Virus record (IMG/VR): IMGVR_UViG_3300031578_000339
Span: 1 to 23,543 of that record
Direction: 5' to 3' (one strand)
From: a virus
DNA: 23,543 bases
A model generated the notes under the pieces. That model saw only the letters and a program-made list of their open reading frames with translations. It had not been told where the DNA came from and did no database searches. A program made the translations under genes and the position numbers. Shown in pieces: positions 5,815 to 14,495 of the stretch (position 1 is the first letter of the stretch; each line of letters opens with the position of its first letter).

Positions 5815-8006
5815 GAAAGATTCTCATAATATTTCTGATGGTTCTAAGTGCTGAATGTTGCTTTGGCGTCACGAATTACTTTGTAGCTACCAACGGCAAC
5901 GATGATACTGGGGATGGTTCAATTGGCACTCCCTGGGCAACTCTTGACAAGGCGAGAACAGTAGTCCAGGGAAATACTGATTGCATTGTTAATATACGGG
6001 TAGGTACGTATTATCTAACCAGCACATTTACTTTGGACGCAGATGATTCGGGGGCTGATGGATTAAAGAATATTTGGCAAGCCTATGAAGATGAAGTTGT
6101 TTATATCAAAGGCTCAAAGACCATTGCCTATGGGGATTTCTCTGTTTATAGTGGTTCCATTTTAACCGCCGATGTTACTGCATATAGCATCAGTGACCCA
6201 TGCCAAGTGTTCTTCAATGGCACGAGATGCCGAAGGGCGAGGGTTCCTAATTTTAATGCTGCTAATCCATATTCGAGTATGTTTCCATTATATCCAGCCT
6301 CAGATACATCAGGCGATGGTGATAATTTCAAATACACAGCAGGAGATGTTTCTCCTGCAACTTGGACGAATGTTACGGATATTGAAGTTGATATGCACGG
6401 AGGCTGGTGGAATATATGGAAGCAGGTAGCCAGCATAAACTCGGAAACTCGTACAGTCACCTTACAAAGTGCATTGAAATCAACAATAATAACTGGTCCA
6501 CCCAATAGATATTATTTCAATAACGTATTTGAAGAGTTGGACGCTGCTGGTGAATGGTATCTGGATGGTATAGACTTTTATATCTGGCCTCTTGATACAT
6601 GGGATGCCGGAGATGTAGTTACAATAGATTATACTGAAGATTTAATATCACTTGATGGTGTTGATTTTGTAACTCTTGAATCGCTGAATATTGGGGAGTG
6701 TAAAGGTGAAGCAATAACCTTACATGATGCGGAAGATGTAGATGTCAACGGTTGTACGATAACTAACTGTGAAGAAATGGGAGTATCTATTACTGATGGT
6801 TATCGTTGTAAAGTTCGCAATAGTGCAATTAACAATACAGGGCATTGGGGCGTTTATGTAACAAATGATATTAGTTATCGAAAGAATCTTACAAGTTGTG
6901 CCCATGAGATTAGTGGTAACACTATTCATAATACCGGATGGTTCAGGAAGGGTTCGACCGCTGGGGCGATAAATATCTGGAGAGCAGTAGGCGTTACTGC
7001 AAGTCATAATGAAATTTATAACGAACCACGAATTGGAATCCGTGTTTCGGAGGGAAATGATAATGTAATAGAATATAATTACATTCACGAAGTTAATCGT
7101 GAGTCATGCGATTCTGGTGGTATCTATGCTTTGTCAACCTTCTGGCAACAACTTGGCAATGTTATTCAATATAATTATATTTACGATGTAGGAGGTTACG
7201 GATGGGATGGGGATAGCTTTGAAACTAATTATCAGGGCTATGCGATATACTTGGATGATTTCGCATCAGGTTATACTATCTACAAAAATATTATAAGGCC
7301 ATTTGGAGATGCTGGAATTTTACTTCATGGGGGTCGTCATAATACGATAACCGAAAATTACATCTCTGATTATATAACCAACCCAGCAGTACCTATTTAT
7401 TTTTCTGGTATAACCAATGAGAATGCTTCTTTACCTGGAATGTGGACTCAACTTAAGCAAGTTGAAGAATCGGAAGATGGGTGGGATGGAGCGGCATATT
7501 TATCAGCTTATCCTTGGATGTTTGATGTAAAAGAGCCAGTATGTGACCAAAATGACATAATGAGCTACAATGTCTTTACTGACAATGTAATAATCACCAA
7601 TAACTATGATAGACCTGTTTACAAAGTACGATGGCTTGATGAGCCCAACTCAGTCATCAATAACAATATTATTTATCCAGGCACTTACACGAAGTATATA
7701 TATGTGTATGGTGATACCACTGGCCCCAAAACTTGGGCTTACTGGACTGCTAAGGGTTTTGATATAGATACAAATGATATATCGGTGACTTACGATCCAG
7801 ACCCAACCAGCCTTTCATTGTACGTGAATACAGGGACAATTGCTGCTGATTACTCTCTTGCCAATGACAAGACGCATATAGACCCGAATGGCGTTACCCA
7901 TTCAGTCTCAATAAATTTGAGTCCATTTGAATATGATATTATGTTCGAGTGGCCAAGAAATGTATATTTATTTGCAAAGCTTTTTAGGAGAAATCAAAAT
8001 GAGTAA
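5811..8006 (+). CDS. Exported right-handed parallel beta-helix protein
   Basis: This is a 731-residue protein. Residues 1-20 (MRKILIIFLMVLSAECCFGV) look like a Sec signal peptide. Then NYFVATNGNDDTGDG...PWATLDKA is the usual N-terminal opening of pectate-lyase-like beta-helix proteins. Residues about 280-540 contain repeated Asn-rich coils (such as HNEIYNEP, IEYNYIHEV and IQYNYIYDV) typical of parallel beta-helix (PbH1/NosD-type) repeats. In a phage this fold is usual for tailspikes that bind or cleave surface polysaccharide, so a receptor-binding or depolymerase role is likely. Catalytic residues are not identifiable. A signal peptide is odd for a virion protein. It overlaps the next gene's start by 8 nt. 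Confidence 0.85.
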   Translation: MRKILIIFLMVLSAECCFGVTNYFVATNGNDDTGDGSIGTPWATLDKARTVVQGNTDCIVNIRVGTYYLTSTFTLDADDSGADGLKNIWQAYEDEVVYIKGSKTIAYGDFSVYSGSILTADVTAYSISDPCQVFFNGTRCRRARVPNFNAANPYSSMFPLYPASDTSGDGDNFKYTAGDVSPATWTNVTDIEVDMHGGWWNIWKQVASINSETRTVTLQSALKSTIITGPPNRYYFNNVFEELDAAGEWYLDGIDFYIWPLDTWDAGDVVTIDYTEDLISLDGVDFVTLESLNIGECKGEAITLHDAEDVDVNGCTITNCEEMGVSITDGYRCKVRNSAINNTGHWGVYVTNDISYRKNLTSCAHEISGNTIHNTGWFRKGSTAGAINIWRAVGVTASHNEIYNEPRIGIRVSEGNDNVIEYNYIHEVNRESCDSGGIYALSTFWQQLGNVIQYNYIYDVGGYGWDGDSFETNYQGYAIYLDDFASGYTIYKNIIRPFGDAGILLHGGRHNTITENYISDYITNPAVPIYFSGITNENASLPGMWTQLKQVEESEDGWDGAAYLSAYPWMFDVKEPVCDQNDIMSYNVFTDNVIITNNYDRPVYKVRWLDEPNSVINNNIIYPGTYTKYIYVYGDTTGPKTWAYWTAKGFDIDTNDISVTYDPDPTSLSLYVNTGTIAADYSLANDKTHIDPNGVTHSVSINLSPFEYDIMFEWPRNVYLFAKLFRRNQNE

Positions 8007-8736
8007 AAGAACAAAAAACAAAGTGATGAGATGTGGCAAGATAACGATAGTTACTCTTTGTCTGATGTTGGCAGTGGGATTTGGATTTCTTACAGCGTTT
8101 TGGCCAATACAGAAAGCCAATGCAGCAGATATTACTAAATCACAAGGTGAATTGTATGCCTGGACATTGCTGGATGATACTGCTGGTGTTCCATATCTTG
8201 AAACAGGTGTGCATACGTACACCGATACGCTATCTTCCGTGCTTAATGTTGCTATGGTGAATGTAGGAGCTGTTGCCGACTCTGGTTCTGTTGGCTTTAA
8301 GATATTTGTTAGATACGGGGCGGCAGATGATGGATGGCGTGAATGGATAAACCTTCAAGCAGATGTAGCCGTAGCCGTAACTATTGATGTTGATGCAGAA
8401 GCAGCATCAGCACAAGCAGTAATACCGTTATCAGCAACAACTAACTTTGATGAACCTGCTCAAATAGGCAAAACTTTCTTTTTGCGGGATGCTACTTTAG
8501 CAAATTCAGAATTAGTGATATGGGGTGGTGTTTTTGAGAATGATGTTTCCATTACTGTCATTGACAATTTAGTGAGAACACACGCAGACACAGCAGATAT
8601 TTATCAAGTTGTAAAACAATGGAATATCCGGTTGCCAAACGGCAATGACGAAGCAAAGGTTGTATTTTATAATCAGGATGCGGATGCTAATTATGCCTGC
8701 CGTGTGGATTACGCTAATGAGGACGACATTGAATGA
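7999..8736 (+). CDS. Exported hypothetical protein
   Basis: This is a 245-residue protein. The ATG at 7999 is chosen over an upstream in-frame ATG at 7927 because AGGAG at 7986-7990 fits it and it begins with a clear signal peptide: MSKRTKNK, a hydrophobic core at about residues 15-35, and an ANAAD cleavage site near residue 40. The mature part is rich in Ala, Val, Asp and Thr, likely beta-sandwich, with no recognised family. Its stop overlaps the LamG gene start (ATGA). Position and export signal suggest it acts with the neighbouring exported proteins. Confidence 0.7.
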   Translation: MSKRTKNKVMRCGKITIVTLCLMLAVGFGFLTAFWPIQKANAADITKSQGELYAWTLLDDTAGVPYLETGVHTYTDTLSSVLNVAMVNVGAVADSGSVGFKIFVRYGAADDGWREWINLQADVAVAVTIDVDAEAASAQAVIPLSATTNFDEPAQIGKTFFLRDATLANSELVIWGGVFENDVSITVIDNLVRTHADTADIYQVVKQWNIRLPNGNDEAKVVFYNQDADANYACRVDYANEDDIE

Positions 8737-9662
8737 AAAAGCTAATCACAACATTACTACTTATCTTTCTACTTGCGAGCGTAGCTTCTGGGCAATGGTT
8801 ATATTCACAGCAAAAGCCTCCTCTGGGCAGCCAGATAGACCGGGGAAATTCTCTTACTAACGGTCTTGTTTATGCCTCGTTTTTCCTTGAGGGTTGTGGC
8901 AATAAAGTATTTGACCTATCAGGGAATAATTTACAGGTAAAAGCCTGGAATGGCACTCCGTTATGGATTGCTGGCAATAGAGGGCCATCGTTAGAATTTG
9001 CCAAAGCAAGTTTTGAATATGTTGAGGTTTCAAATTCGCCAGTCATCTCTTTTGGAGCCGGAGATTTTACTGTCGTAGTTGAATTTGTTAAATATACAGC
9101 CTCTGTAGGTTGGACTAATATTTCGATTGTTAATAAATGGAATAGTAGTGGTTCTGCCGGTACGAATGAATGGGCATTACAATCGAGTATTACAGGGGAT
9201 GATGATAAGCCATGTTTTTCTATAGAATACGAAAATACCATTGTTAATGCTAACTCGGCTACCGCTTTAACATTGGGTCAATACTATCAACTTATAGGGG
9301 TCAAAGATTCTACGGGGATTCATTTATATAGAAATGGCATCTTAGATGTCGAAAATCTATGCGGTCAACAAACAATCAATACGGTTGCAGCCAGAGATTT
9401 GAATATTGGTCGAATAGATGCAAGTGCTGTCAATTATACATTAGATGGAGCAATTTCTTACATATATCTTTTCAACCGTGCCTTATCCTCCACTGAAGTT
9501 CAGCAACTCTATAATCCATTCTGCGTATTCCAGACAGATTACACAAGCCTTTGGCAGAGTGCTTTGGGAGAAGAAATTCCAGGGACATGGAGCGTTGCTT
9601 TGTTAGGTGATGCTAAATCAGCCGGAAAAAGTGCAGGCAAAAGTGCAGGTAAACAAGACTAA
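8733..9662 (+). CDS. Exported LamG/concanavalin-like protein
   Basis: This is a 309-residue protein. Residues 1-20 (MKKLITTLLLIFLLASVASG) are a clear signal peptide. Residues about 45-265 fit a LamG jelly-roll: an opening strand VYASFFLEG, KVFDLSGNN, SLEFAKASFEYVEV, FTVVVEFVK, then YRNGILD, LNIGRI and the closing LDGAISYIYLFNRAL-S-EVQQLYNP typical of bacterial LamG domains. It probably binds glycans on the host surface or the capsid surface. The C terminus ends in three SAGK units (KSAGKSAGKSAGKQD). It is co-translated with its upstream neighbour through an ATGA overlap. Confidence 0.85.
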   Translation: MKKLITTLLLIFLLASVASGQWLYSQQKPPLGSQIDRGNSLTNGLVYASFFLEGCGNKVFDLSGNNLQVKAWNGTPLWIAGNRGPSLEFAKASFEYVEVSNSPVISFGAGDFTVVVEFVKYTASVGWTNISIVNKWNSSGSAGTNEWALQSSITGDDDKPCFSIEYENTIVNANSATALTLGQYYQLIGVKDSTGIHLYRNGILDVENLCGQQTINTVAARDLNIGRIDASAVNYTLDGAISYIYLFNRALSSTEVQQLYNPFCVFQTDYTSLWQSALGEEIPGTWSVALLGDAKSAGKSAGKSAGKQD

Positions 9663-9674
9663 AGGAGACATATA

Positions 9675-11282
9675 ATGTTTAGAAAAAGAAATTTGGTTAT
9701 TGTAATCATTTGTATTTTGTCAATTCTCGGAGGCATAATCGCTAATGCCGCTGAAATTGTAGCAAATCATGCTGATGACCAGTCATTCTACATGGTTATG
9801 TATGACAGGAACGGCGACCCGAATACAAGTATCACTGTCACAACCCTAAATATGTTTTATGTGGAAGATGGTGCTACATCGGTAAGTGTGGGGGCATGTT
9901 CCGATTTGACTGCCGAGAATGCAGCACATACAGATGGTGGTGCTTACGAAATAGGCACATCCGGTCTTTATCGTTTCGATTTTCCAGATGCCGCCTTCGA
10001 TGGTGGTATAAACAAACGAGTGACCCTCTGGATTACCGACGATATTACGGGAACGAGAAATTCATATCTTACCGTAATGCTTTCTCCACCAGTGAATATC
10101 GATGCTATCGACAGCAATAATCTTGCTTCTCAAAATGCCCATGCTTTCTATGGTAATGTCGGAGCGGGAGACCCCTACGAAAGATTCGAGGATATGTTTG
10201 ACACTACCAAAGTGAGCATTGCTACTATATACAGCGACCCACATACTCAAGCCAACTTAGAGACGTATTCTCAGACGGGTGCTGATGCAGCTTTGGTGGC
10301 TCTTGGCCTTGACCATCTTACAGTATCTACCGGTGTGGCTGCCGGGGGTGACTTGACAACCTATGTCGCGGATTTATCAATTCTCGGTCATTTAATATCT
10401 AATGCGGATACTTCAACTTATAGTTCTGCCACTGATAGTCTTAAAATCTTGAGTGATAATCAAACTACGATTGCGGGATATACGGATGACATAGGCGTTG
10501 CCGGTGTGGGGCTTACTGAAGCTGGGGGGGATGGCGACCACTTAACTGCAATCAACTTGCCAAATCAGACCATGGACATCACGGGCAGTTTGTCTGGAGC
10601 GGTAGGTTCTGTAACTGGAGCTGTTGGAAGTGTGACGGGTGCGGTTGGTAGTGTAACCGGGGCAGTAGGTTCTGTAACCGGAGCCGTAGGTAGTGTGGCA
10701 GGAAATGTTGATGGAAATGTATCCGGTTCAGTTGGGAGCAATCTTGATTTAGATTCTACGGCAGAATTTGATGCTTATAATGCAACTGTGGTGACAGCAG
10801 TAGGCGTTATTGAAACTGCTGCTACTGCTGCTAAGACGGCTGCGGAGAAAATAGATACAGCATCTGAGTTGAGGACGTTACTTGTAGGGACTAATCTTCC
10901 TCTGGCTGCTGGGCTTAATTACACAACCATTGCGACTTTGGCAAGCCAAACCAGTTTCACATTGACGGCAGGTTCGGCGAACAATGATGCGTATAACGGT
11001 TGCACAATCATTATTCAGGACGTTTCAACTGCGGCACAAGTGGCGGTTGGAACAGTTAGTGATTATACAGGTTCCTCAAAGACTGTGACTTTAGGCGCTG
11101 ACCCGCTTGCTGCTTTCGTAATGGAAGCTACAGATAAGGTGTTAATATTGCCGGGAACATCCATATCAGTAGCGGCTTTAGCTGATATTGGCGATGCTGT
11201 CCGTGGAGAACCCCTAACGAGCGCCGAAACGGTCAATACGCTTGGCTGGTACATAAGGTTAGTAGGCGATTTACAATTCTAA
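9675..11282 (+). CDS. Exported repeat-containing virion-type protein
   Basis: This is a 535-residue protein. Residues 1-26 (MFRKRNLVIVIICILSILGG onward, cut near ANAAE) are a signal peptide. Residues about 35-135 form a beta-rich domain with GGAYEIGTSGLYRFDFPDAAF, a pattern seen in many phage neck or fibre proteins. Residues 308-342 are five GAVGSVT heptads, followed by a GNVDGNVSGSVGS stretch, as found in fibrous phage proteins. A C-terminal beta domain (AYNGCTIIIQD...) follows. It is probably an accessory fibre or head/neck decoration. AAAGGAGA lies before the ATG. Function is inferred from composition only. Confidence 0.75.
   Translation: MFRKRNLVIVIICILSILGGIIANAAEIVANHADDQSFYMVMYDRNGDPNTSITVTTLNMFYVEDGATSVSVGACSDLTAENAAHTDGGAYEIGTSGLYRFDFPDAAFDGGINKRVTLWITDDITGTRNSYLTVMLSPPVNIDAIDSNNLASQNAHAFYGNVGAGDPYERFEDMFDTTKVSIATIYSDPHTQANLETYSQTGADAALVALGLDHLTVSTGVAAGGDLTTYVADLSILGHLISNADTSTYSSATDSLKILSDNQTTIAGYTDDIGVAGVGLTEAGGDGDHLTAINLPNQTMDITGSLSGAVGSVTGAVGSVTGAVGSVTGAVGSVTGAVGSVAGNVDGNVSGSVGSNLDLDSTAEFDAYNATVVTAVGVIETAATAAKTAAEKIDTASELRTLLVGTNLPLAAGLNYTTIATLASQTSFTLTAGSANNDAYNGCTIIIQDVSTAAQVAVGTVSDYTGSSKTVTLGADPLAAFVMEATDKVLILPGTSISVAALADIGDAVRGEPLTSAETVNTLGWYIRLVGDLQF
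10596..10700 (+). repeat. Five tandem 21-nt coding repeats
   Basis: Five consecutive 21-nt units encode GAVGSVT (the last GAVGSVA). The protein repeat is almost perfect, but the DNA differs mainly at third positions, so the repeat is old and kept by selection on the protein. Confidence 0.85.
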
Positions 11283-11292
11283 AGGAGAAATT

Positions 11293-11805
11293 ATGTTAGT
11301 AGAATTTTGGCGAAGAGCATGGGACGCATTGAGGTCTAATGTTGAAGACGATGATACCACGCTCATTACGACCTTTGAACACAATAACGCCACGTATTTA
11401 GCAAACAAATGGGACATCCCGAAGGACATAAGCACCATTGTAATCGCTTTCTGGGGCAAGGATACGGAGGACGACACCGGCTCTTATGCCCTGTTTGGCA
11501 GGGGCAAGATGAACGGCCCGATAGAAGCGGTGGCCGCCGGCAATCTGATTCTCGGAGCCCAGCTTATCACTAACGAGCCTATTCTTAATACCGCCGAGAC
11601 AGCATACTGGGTCGATTCTATCACCAATACTATCGAATGGATAAAGACCCCGATTATCAAGAACAATGGGAATGATGGCATTTGCTATCTTTGTGTCGAT
11701 GCCAAGCACCTTGCTGACGTATATCTTCAAATTGTCAATGTCGGTGGCACTTCCCCGGAAATGACCGAACTAAATGCCATAATATCCGGAATGGCAGAGG
11801 CTTAG
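11293..11805 (+). CDS. Hypothetical virion-module protein
   Basis: This 170-residue protein begins MLVEFWRRAWDALRSNVEDD and is well initiated (AAAGGAGA, 6 nt before ATG). It contains many Trp and acidic residues and ends in a helix rich in Ala and Met. No signal peptide is present, unlike the four genes upstream. It sits just before the portal gene, so a head or neck role is plausible, but I do not recognise the family. Confidence 0.7.
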   Translation: MLVEFWRRAWDALRSNVEDDDTTLITTFEHNNATYLANKWDIPKDISTIVIAFWGKDTEDDTGSYALFGRGKMNGPIEAVAAGNLILGAQLITNEPILNTAETAYWVDSITNTIEWIKTPIIKNNGNDGICYLCVDAKHLADVYLQIVNVGGTSPEMTELNAIISGMAEA

Positions 11806-11843
11806 AAAACCCTTTTAGAAGAAGGAGCCTGAGATGAAAATAT

Positions 11844-13895
11844 ATGGACCCAACAGAATCAACTACACACGGACCGGCTCACACGGCCCCGGATAACAAT
11901 CCAGACCTCAACGCATTTCTCGATGACATTCGTAATGCGGGTATGTCGGAAACCAAGAAGTTTCAGACTATTTGGCATACCGCCATACAATACGCCTGGG
12001 GGCAGCAGCTTCAAAATTGGAAGCTCAAGGAGAATTGGGAATACATTGTCGTCAACCGCATTTACCCCTTGATGTTTCAGACAATAGCGAAGCTCGCTAA
12101 CAATCACCCCAAAATCCTTACGCAAGTTTGGGATGATGAAAAGGAGGGGGCAACCGAATACGCTGAGAAGTGGGCTGGCCATCTTCAATATCTCTGGGAA
12201 TCTCCCTACGAACTCTCCATGAGGCTGAAACTTATTAAGGGTCTCCTTGACTGCGCCGTTTTCGGATACATGGTGGGCAAGACCATGTGGGAGCCAAAAC
12301 CGAGAGGAGGATGGGACGATACAAGCAAGAGCTGGACGGGTAAGGTGACGGAGGTCTTTATCCATCCGGCAATGTTCTGGTGCGATCCATCGGCTGAGAA
12401 TTTGGAAAATGCCGAGAACTGCGGTTCCAAGAGGAGGGTCAAGCTCGAATGGGCGACTAATAGGTGGCCGGAGCACAAAGAAGCTATTGAGGCGGAGGCT
12501 TATACTTCCACAGACCCTAAATACACTTCCAGCGATTTGATTTCCTACGAAGACCAGAAAGGCTCTACCCTTTCTGTTTCTCGACAGAATATGTTCTCAA
12601 GAATGGTCGACCTCATTCTTAATTCGGGCAAGGGGACAGCGAGCGGGCTTGATGGCGGGGATAAACAGAAGTACGTAGATATTGAGGAAATCTACTGGCG
12701 TGACTACTCCGAAGTTCACAAAAAGATTGAAGATAACATCCCTGAAGAAGACTTGGAGAGACAGGGCAAGATAATCAAAGAGGAAATCACAGGTCTATTC
12801 ATAGACCCTCAGACCAAGAAACCCCTTGAGGAATGGCCGACCCAGGTAACTGAGGAATACGATGAGCCCAAGTTTCCGAATGGTCGTTTCGTTCTGAGGA
12901 TAGGTCTTACAATTCTCAATCCCAAAGAAGAAGACCAGGTTTACAAGGAAAGCCGCTGGCCGTTCAACGTGATGCCGTATCACGTGCTTCCTCATATGTG
13001 GCAGGGTGGTAACGCTGTAGAAATGAGTCGGAACAATAACGACTTCCTCAACATAACGATGAGCGCAATGGTCAACCAGGTCAGGAGGACGGCAGACCCA
13101 ACAAAAGTCATTGAGGCCGGGGCGTTGGCAAAAGGCCGTGACGGTAAGGTAAGGAGTAAGATAGACTCTATAACCGGGCTTGGCAGGATTATCATAGCGA
13201 CTCGTGGCAAAATAAAGGCGATACAGAATCTTGTGTATCCCCCCCTCGATGCTTCCGTACCAATGCTGGCAGAACTCTTAAAGAAGGACATAGACGACCA
13301 AAGTTTCATGCAGGATGTCGCCCGGGGCGCAGCACAAAAAGGACAGCAGACAAAGGCTGAAATCGTAAGACTCAATCAGAACTCTTTGGACTACGTGGGA
13401 TTACAGGGCGTTTTCCTTGATAAGTGGATTGACGAAACAGCGACCTTGATAGCCGAAATCTGTCAGAGTCACTACGAGCCCGACAGACTGATGAAGATGA
13501 TAGCGGATGACGTTAAGAGTGGAATGAAGGCCGAGCAGGAGAGCTTGGACGTTAGGTTCGATGTGAATATCGAGCCTGGCTCGACCCTTCCCTTCGATGA
13601 AGAAAAAAAGCAGCAGGAGTACGCAGCGGCCTATCAGTTACTTGAAAATCCCATACCAAACCCGATGATAGAGGATATGCTGAGAGTCCTGAACATCTCG
13701 AAAAGAAAAGAAATTTTAGAGAAATATAAGGGCTTGCAGTTATTCCGACAGTTCATTATGATGGGCCAAATGTTAAGTCAGTTAGAACCTGAAAAAGTGC
13801 AGGCGTTTATTGAGGCTTCGGGAGTGCCGCAGCTCCAGCAGCTTGCACAGTTACTTATGCAGGCGGGTCAATTAGCACCGCAAATGAAGATGTAG
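11844..13895 (+). CDS. Portal protein
   Basis: This 683-residue protein probably forms the dodecameric ring at one capsid vertex through which DNA passes. Evidence: length, position between terminase and scaffold/capsid genes, and portal-like stretches PFNVMPYHVLPHMWQGGNAV and EMSRNNNDFLNITMSAMVNQ (residues about 375-415), then a long helical region near 470-560 and a Gln/Leu-rich helical C terminus, as in large P22-type portals. Start: ATG at 11844, but the AAGGAG at 11821-11826 fits better an ATG at 11834 that opens a 20-codon frame only. Translation initiation is therefore unusual. Confidence 0.85.
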   Translation: MDPTESTTHGPAHTAPDNNPDLNAFLDDIRNAGMSETKKFQTIWHTAIQYAWGQQLQNWKLKENWEYIVVNRIYPLMFQTIAKLANNHPKILTQVWDDEKEGATEYAEKWAGHLQYLWESPYELSMRLKLIKGLLDCAVFGYMVGKTMWEPKPRGGWDDTSKSWTGKVTEVFIHPAMFWCDPSAENLENAENCGSKRRVKLEWATNRWPEHKEAIEAEAYTSTDPKYTSSDLISYEDQKGSTLSVSRQNMFSRMVDLILNSGKGTASGLDGGDKQKYVDIEEIYWRDYSEVHKKIEDNIPEEDLERQGKIIKEEITGLFIDPQTKKPLEEWPTQVTEEYDEPKFPNGRFVLRIGLTILNPKEEDQVYKESRWPFNVMPYHVLPHMWQGGNAVEMSRNNNDFLNITMSAMVNQVRRTADPTKVIEAGALAKGRDGKVRSKIDSITGLGRIIIATRGKIKAIQNLVYPPLDASVPMLAELLKKDIDDQSFMQDVARGAAQKGQQTKAEIVRLNQNSLDYVGLQGVFLDKWIDETATLIAEICQSHYEPDRLMKMIADDVKSGMKAEQESLDVRFDVNIEPGSTLPFDEEKKQQEYAAAYQLLENPIPNPMIEDMLRVLNISKRKEILEKYKGLQLFRQFIMMGQMLSQLEPEKVQAFIEASGVPQLQQLAQLLMQAGQLAPQMKM

Positions 13896-13911
13896 AAGAA
13901 GGAGAACCGAA

Positions 13912-14115
13912 ATGATTGATTGGGAAGACGACAACAAGACCATCTTTTCGGGTGATTTGGATTCAGAAGAAAGAGCTGCCGTCAAGTCGGGCGAGAAAAG
14001 AGGCGAGCGCGTAGCAATGGAAGAAGACCCGAAAAGGTTTGGTTTGGCGAGACAAAGAGCTTTAAGTAGGAAGAAGCACGAAGAAAATTACGTAAGGATA
14101 TTTGGACATGAGTAA
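13912..14115 (+). CDS. Small charged hypothetical protein
   Basis: This 67-residue, very charged protein has an acidic N-terminal third (MIDWEDDNKTIF) and a basic helical C-terminal half. It has a good ribosome site (AAGGAG) before ATG and lies 16 nt after the portal gene. It could be a small head-assembly factor. No family is recognised. Confidence 0.65.
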   Translation: MIDWEDDNKTIFSGDLDSEERAAVKSGEKRGERVAMEEDPKRFGLARQRALSRKKHEENYVRIFGHE

Positions 14116-14132
14116 AGAAGGAGAAACAAAAA

Positions 14133-14291
14133 ATGGAATATCCTATAGACGAAAAGCATTGCAAGGGTTGTCAGTGTTTGAATTGCAAAGCAAAAGATTG
14201 TCATACTTGGTGCAAGCCTGAGAATCGACACGCTTGTAGTAAGTACCAAGTGACTTTGTGTAAGACCCAAAAAGGGCCTATGATAACGTAA
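14133..14291 (+). CDS. Cys-rich mini-protein
   Basis: This 52-residue protein has eight Cys (residues 10, 13, 15, 18, 23, 27, 35 and 43) plus several His, starting MEYPIDEKHCKGCQCLNC. Such density implies zinc binding or a disulfide-rich fold. AAGGAG lies 8 nt before the ATG at 14133. It sits between portal and scaffold genes, right before a terminator. No family is recognised. The good ribosome site, the context and the Cys pattern support a real gene. Confidence 0.6.
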   Translation: MEYPIDEKHCKGCQCLNCKAKDCHTWCKPENRHACSKYQVTLCKTQKGPMIT

Positions 14292-14323
14292 TTGTGAAGA
14301 AATAGTAACTTAACTAATTGAAC

Positions 14324-14370
14324 GCCCCCGCAAGTGGCTTTTTTTATACCCGCGTTTAGCGGGTTTTTTT
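14324..14370 (+). terminator. Tandem intrinsic terminators after the portal group
   Basis: A perfect 6-bp stem ACCCGC (14348-14353) with GCGGGT (14359-14364) and a 5-nt loop runs into T residues to 14370. A weaker GC-rich hairpin with seven T (14324-14345) precedes it. Transcription may be partly stopped between the portal group and the scaffold/capsid group. Confidence 0.8.
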
Positions 14371-14495
14371 ATTGGGAAATTCTGGATGGTGTGTAGCCAT
14401 TCAGTTCGACGCAGACAGCCAAACAGACAGGAGCTAAAGGGCCAGTCTGCAATAGATTCCGGAAAGAGACAAGTGCTCAAACAAAGGAGAAAATT

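Noticed and set aside
11859-12476. 205-codon - strand frame
   Set aside because: It lies opposite the portal gene, with no recognisable motif or ribosome site.
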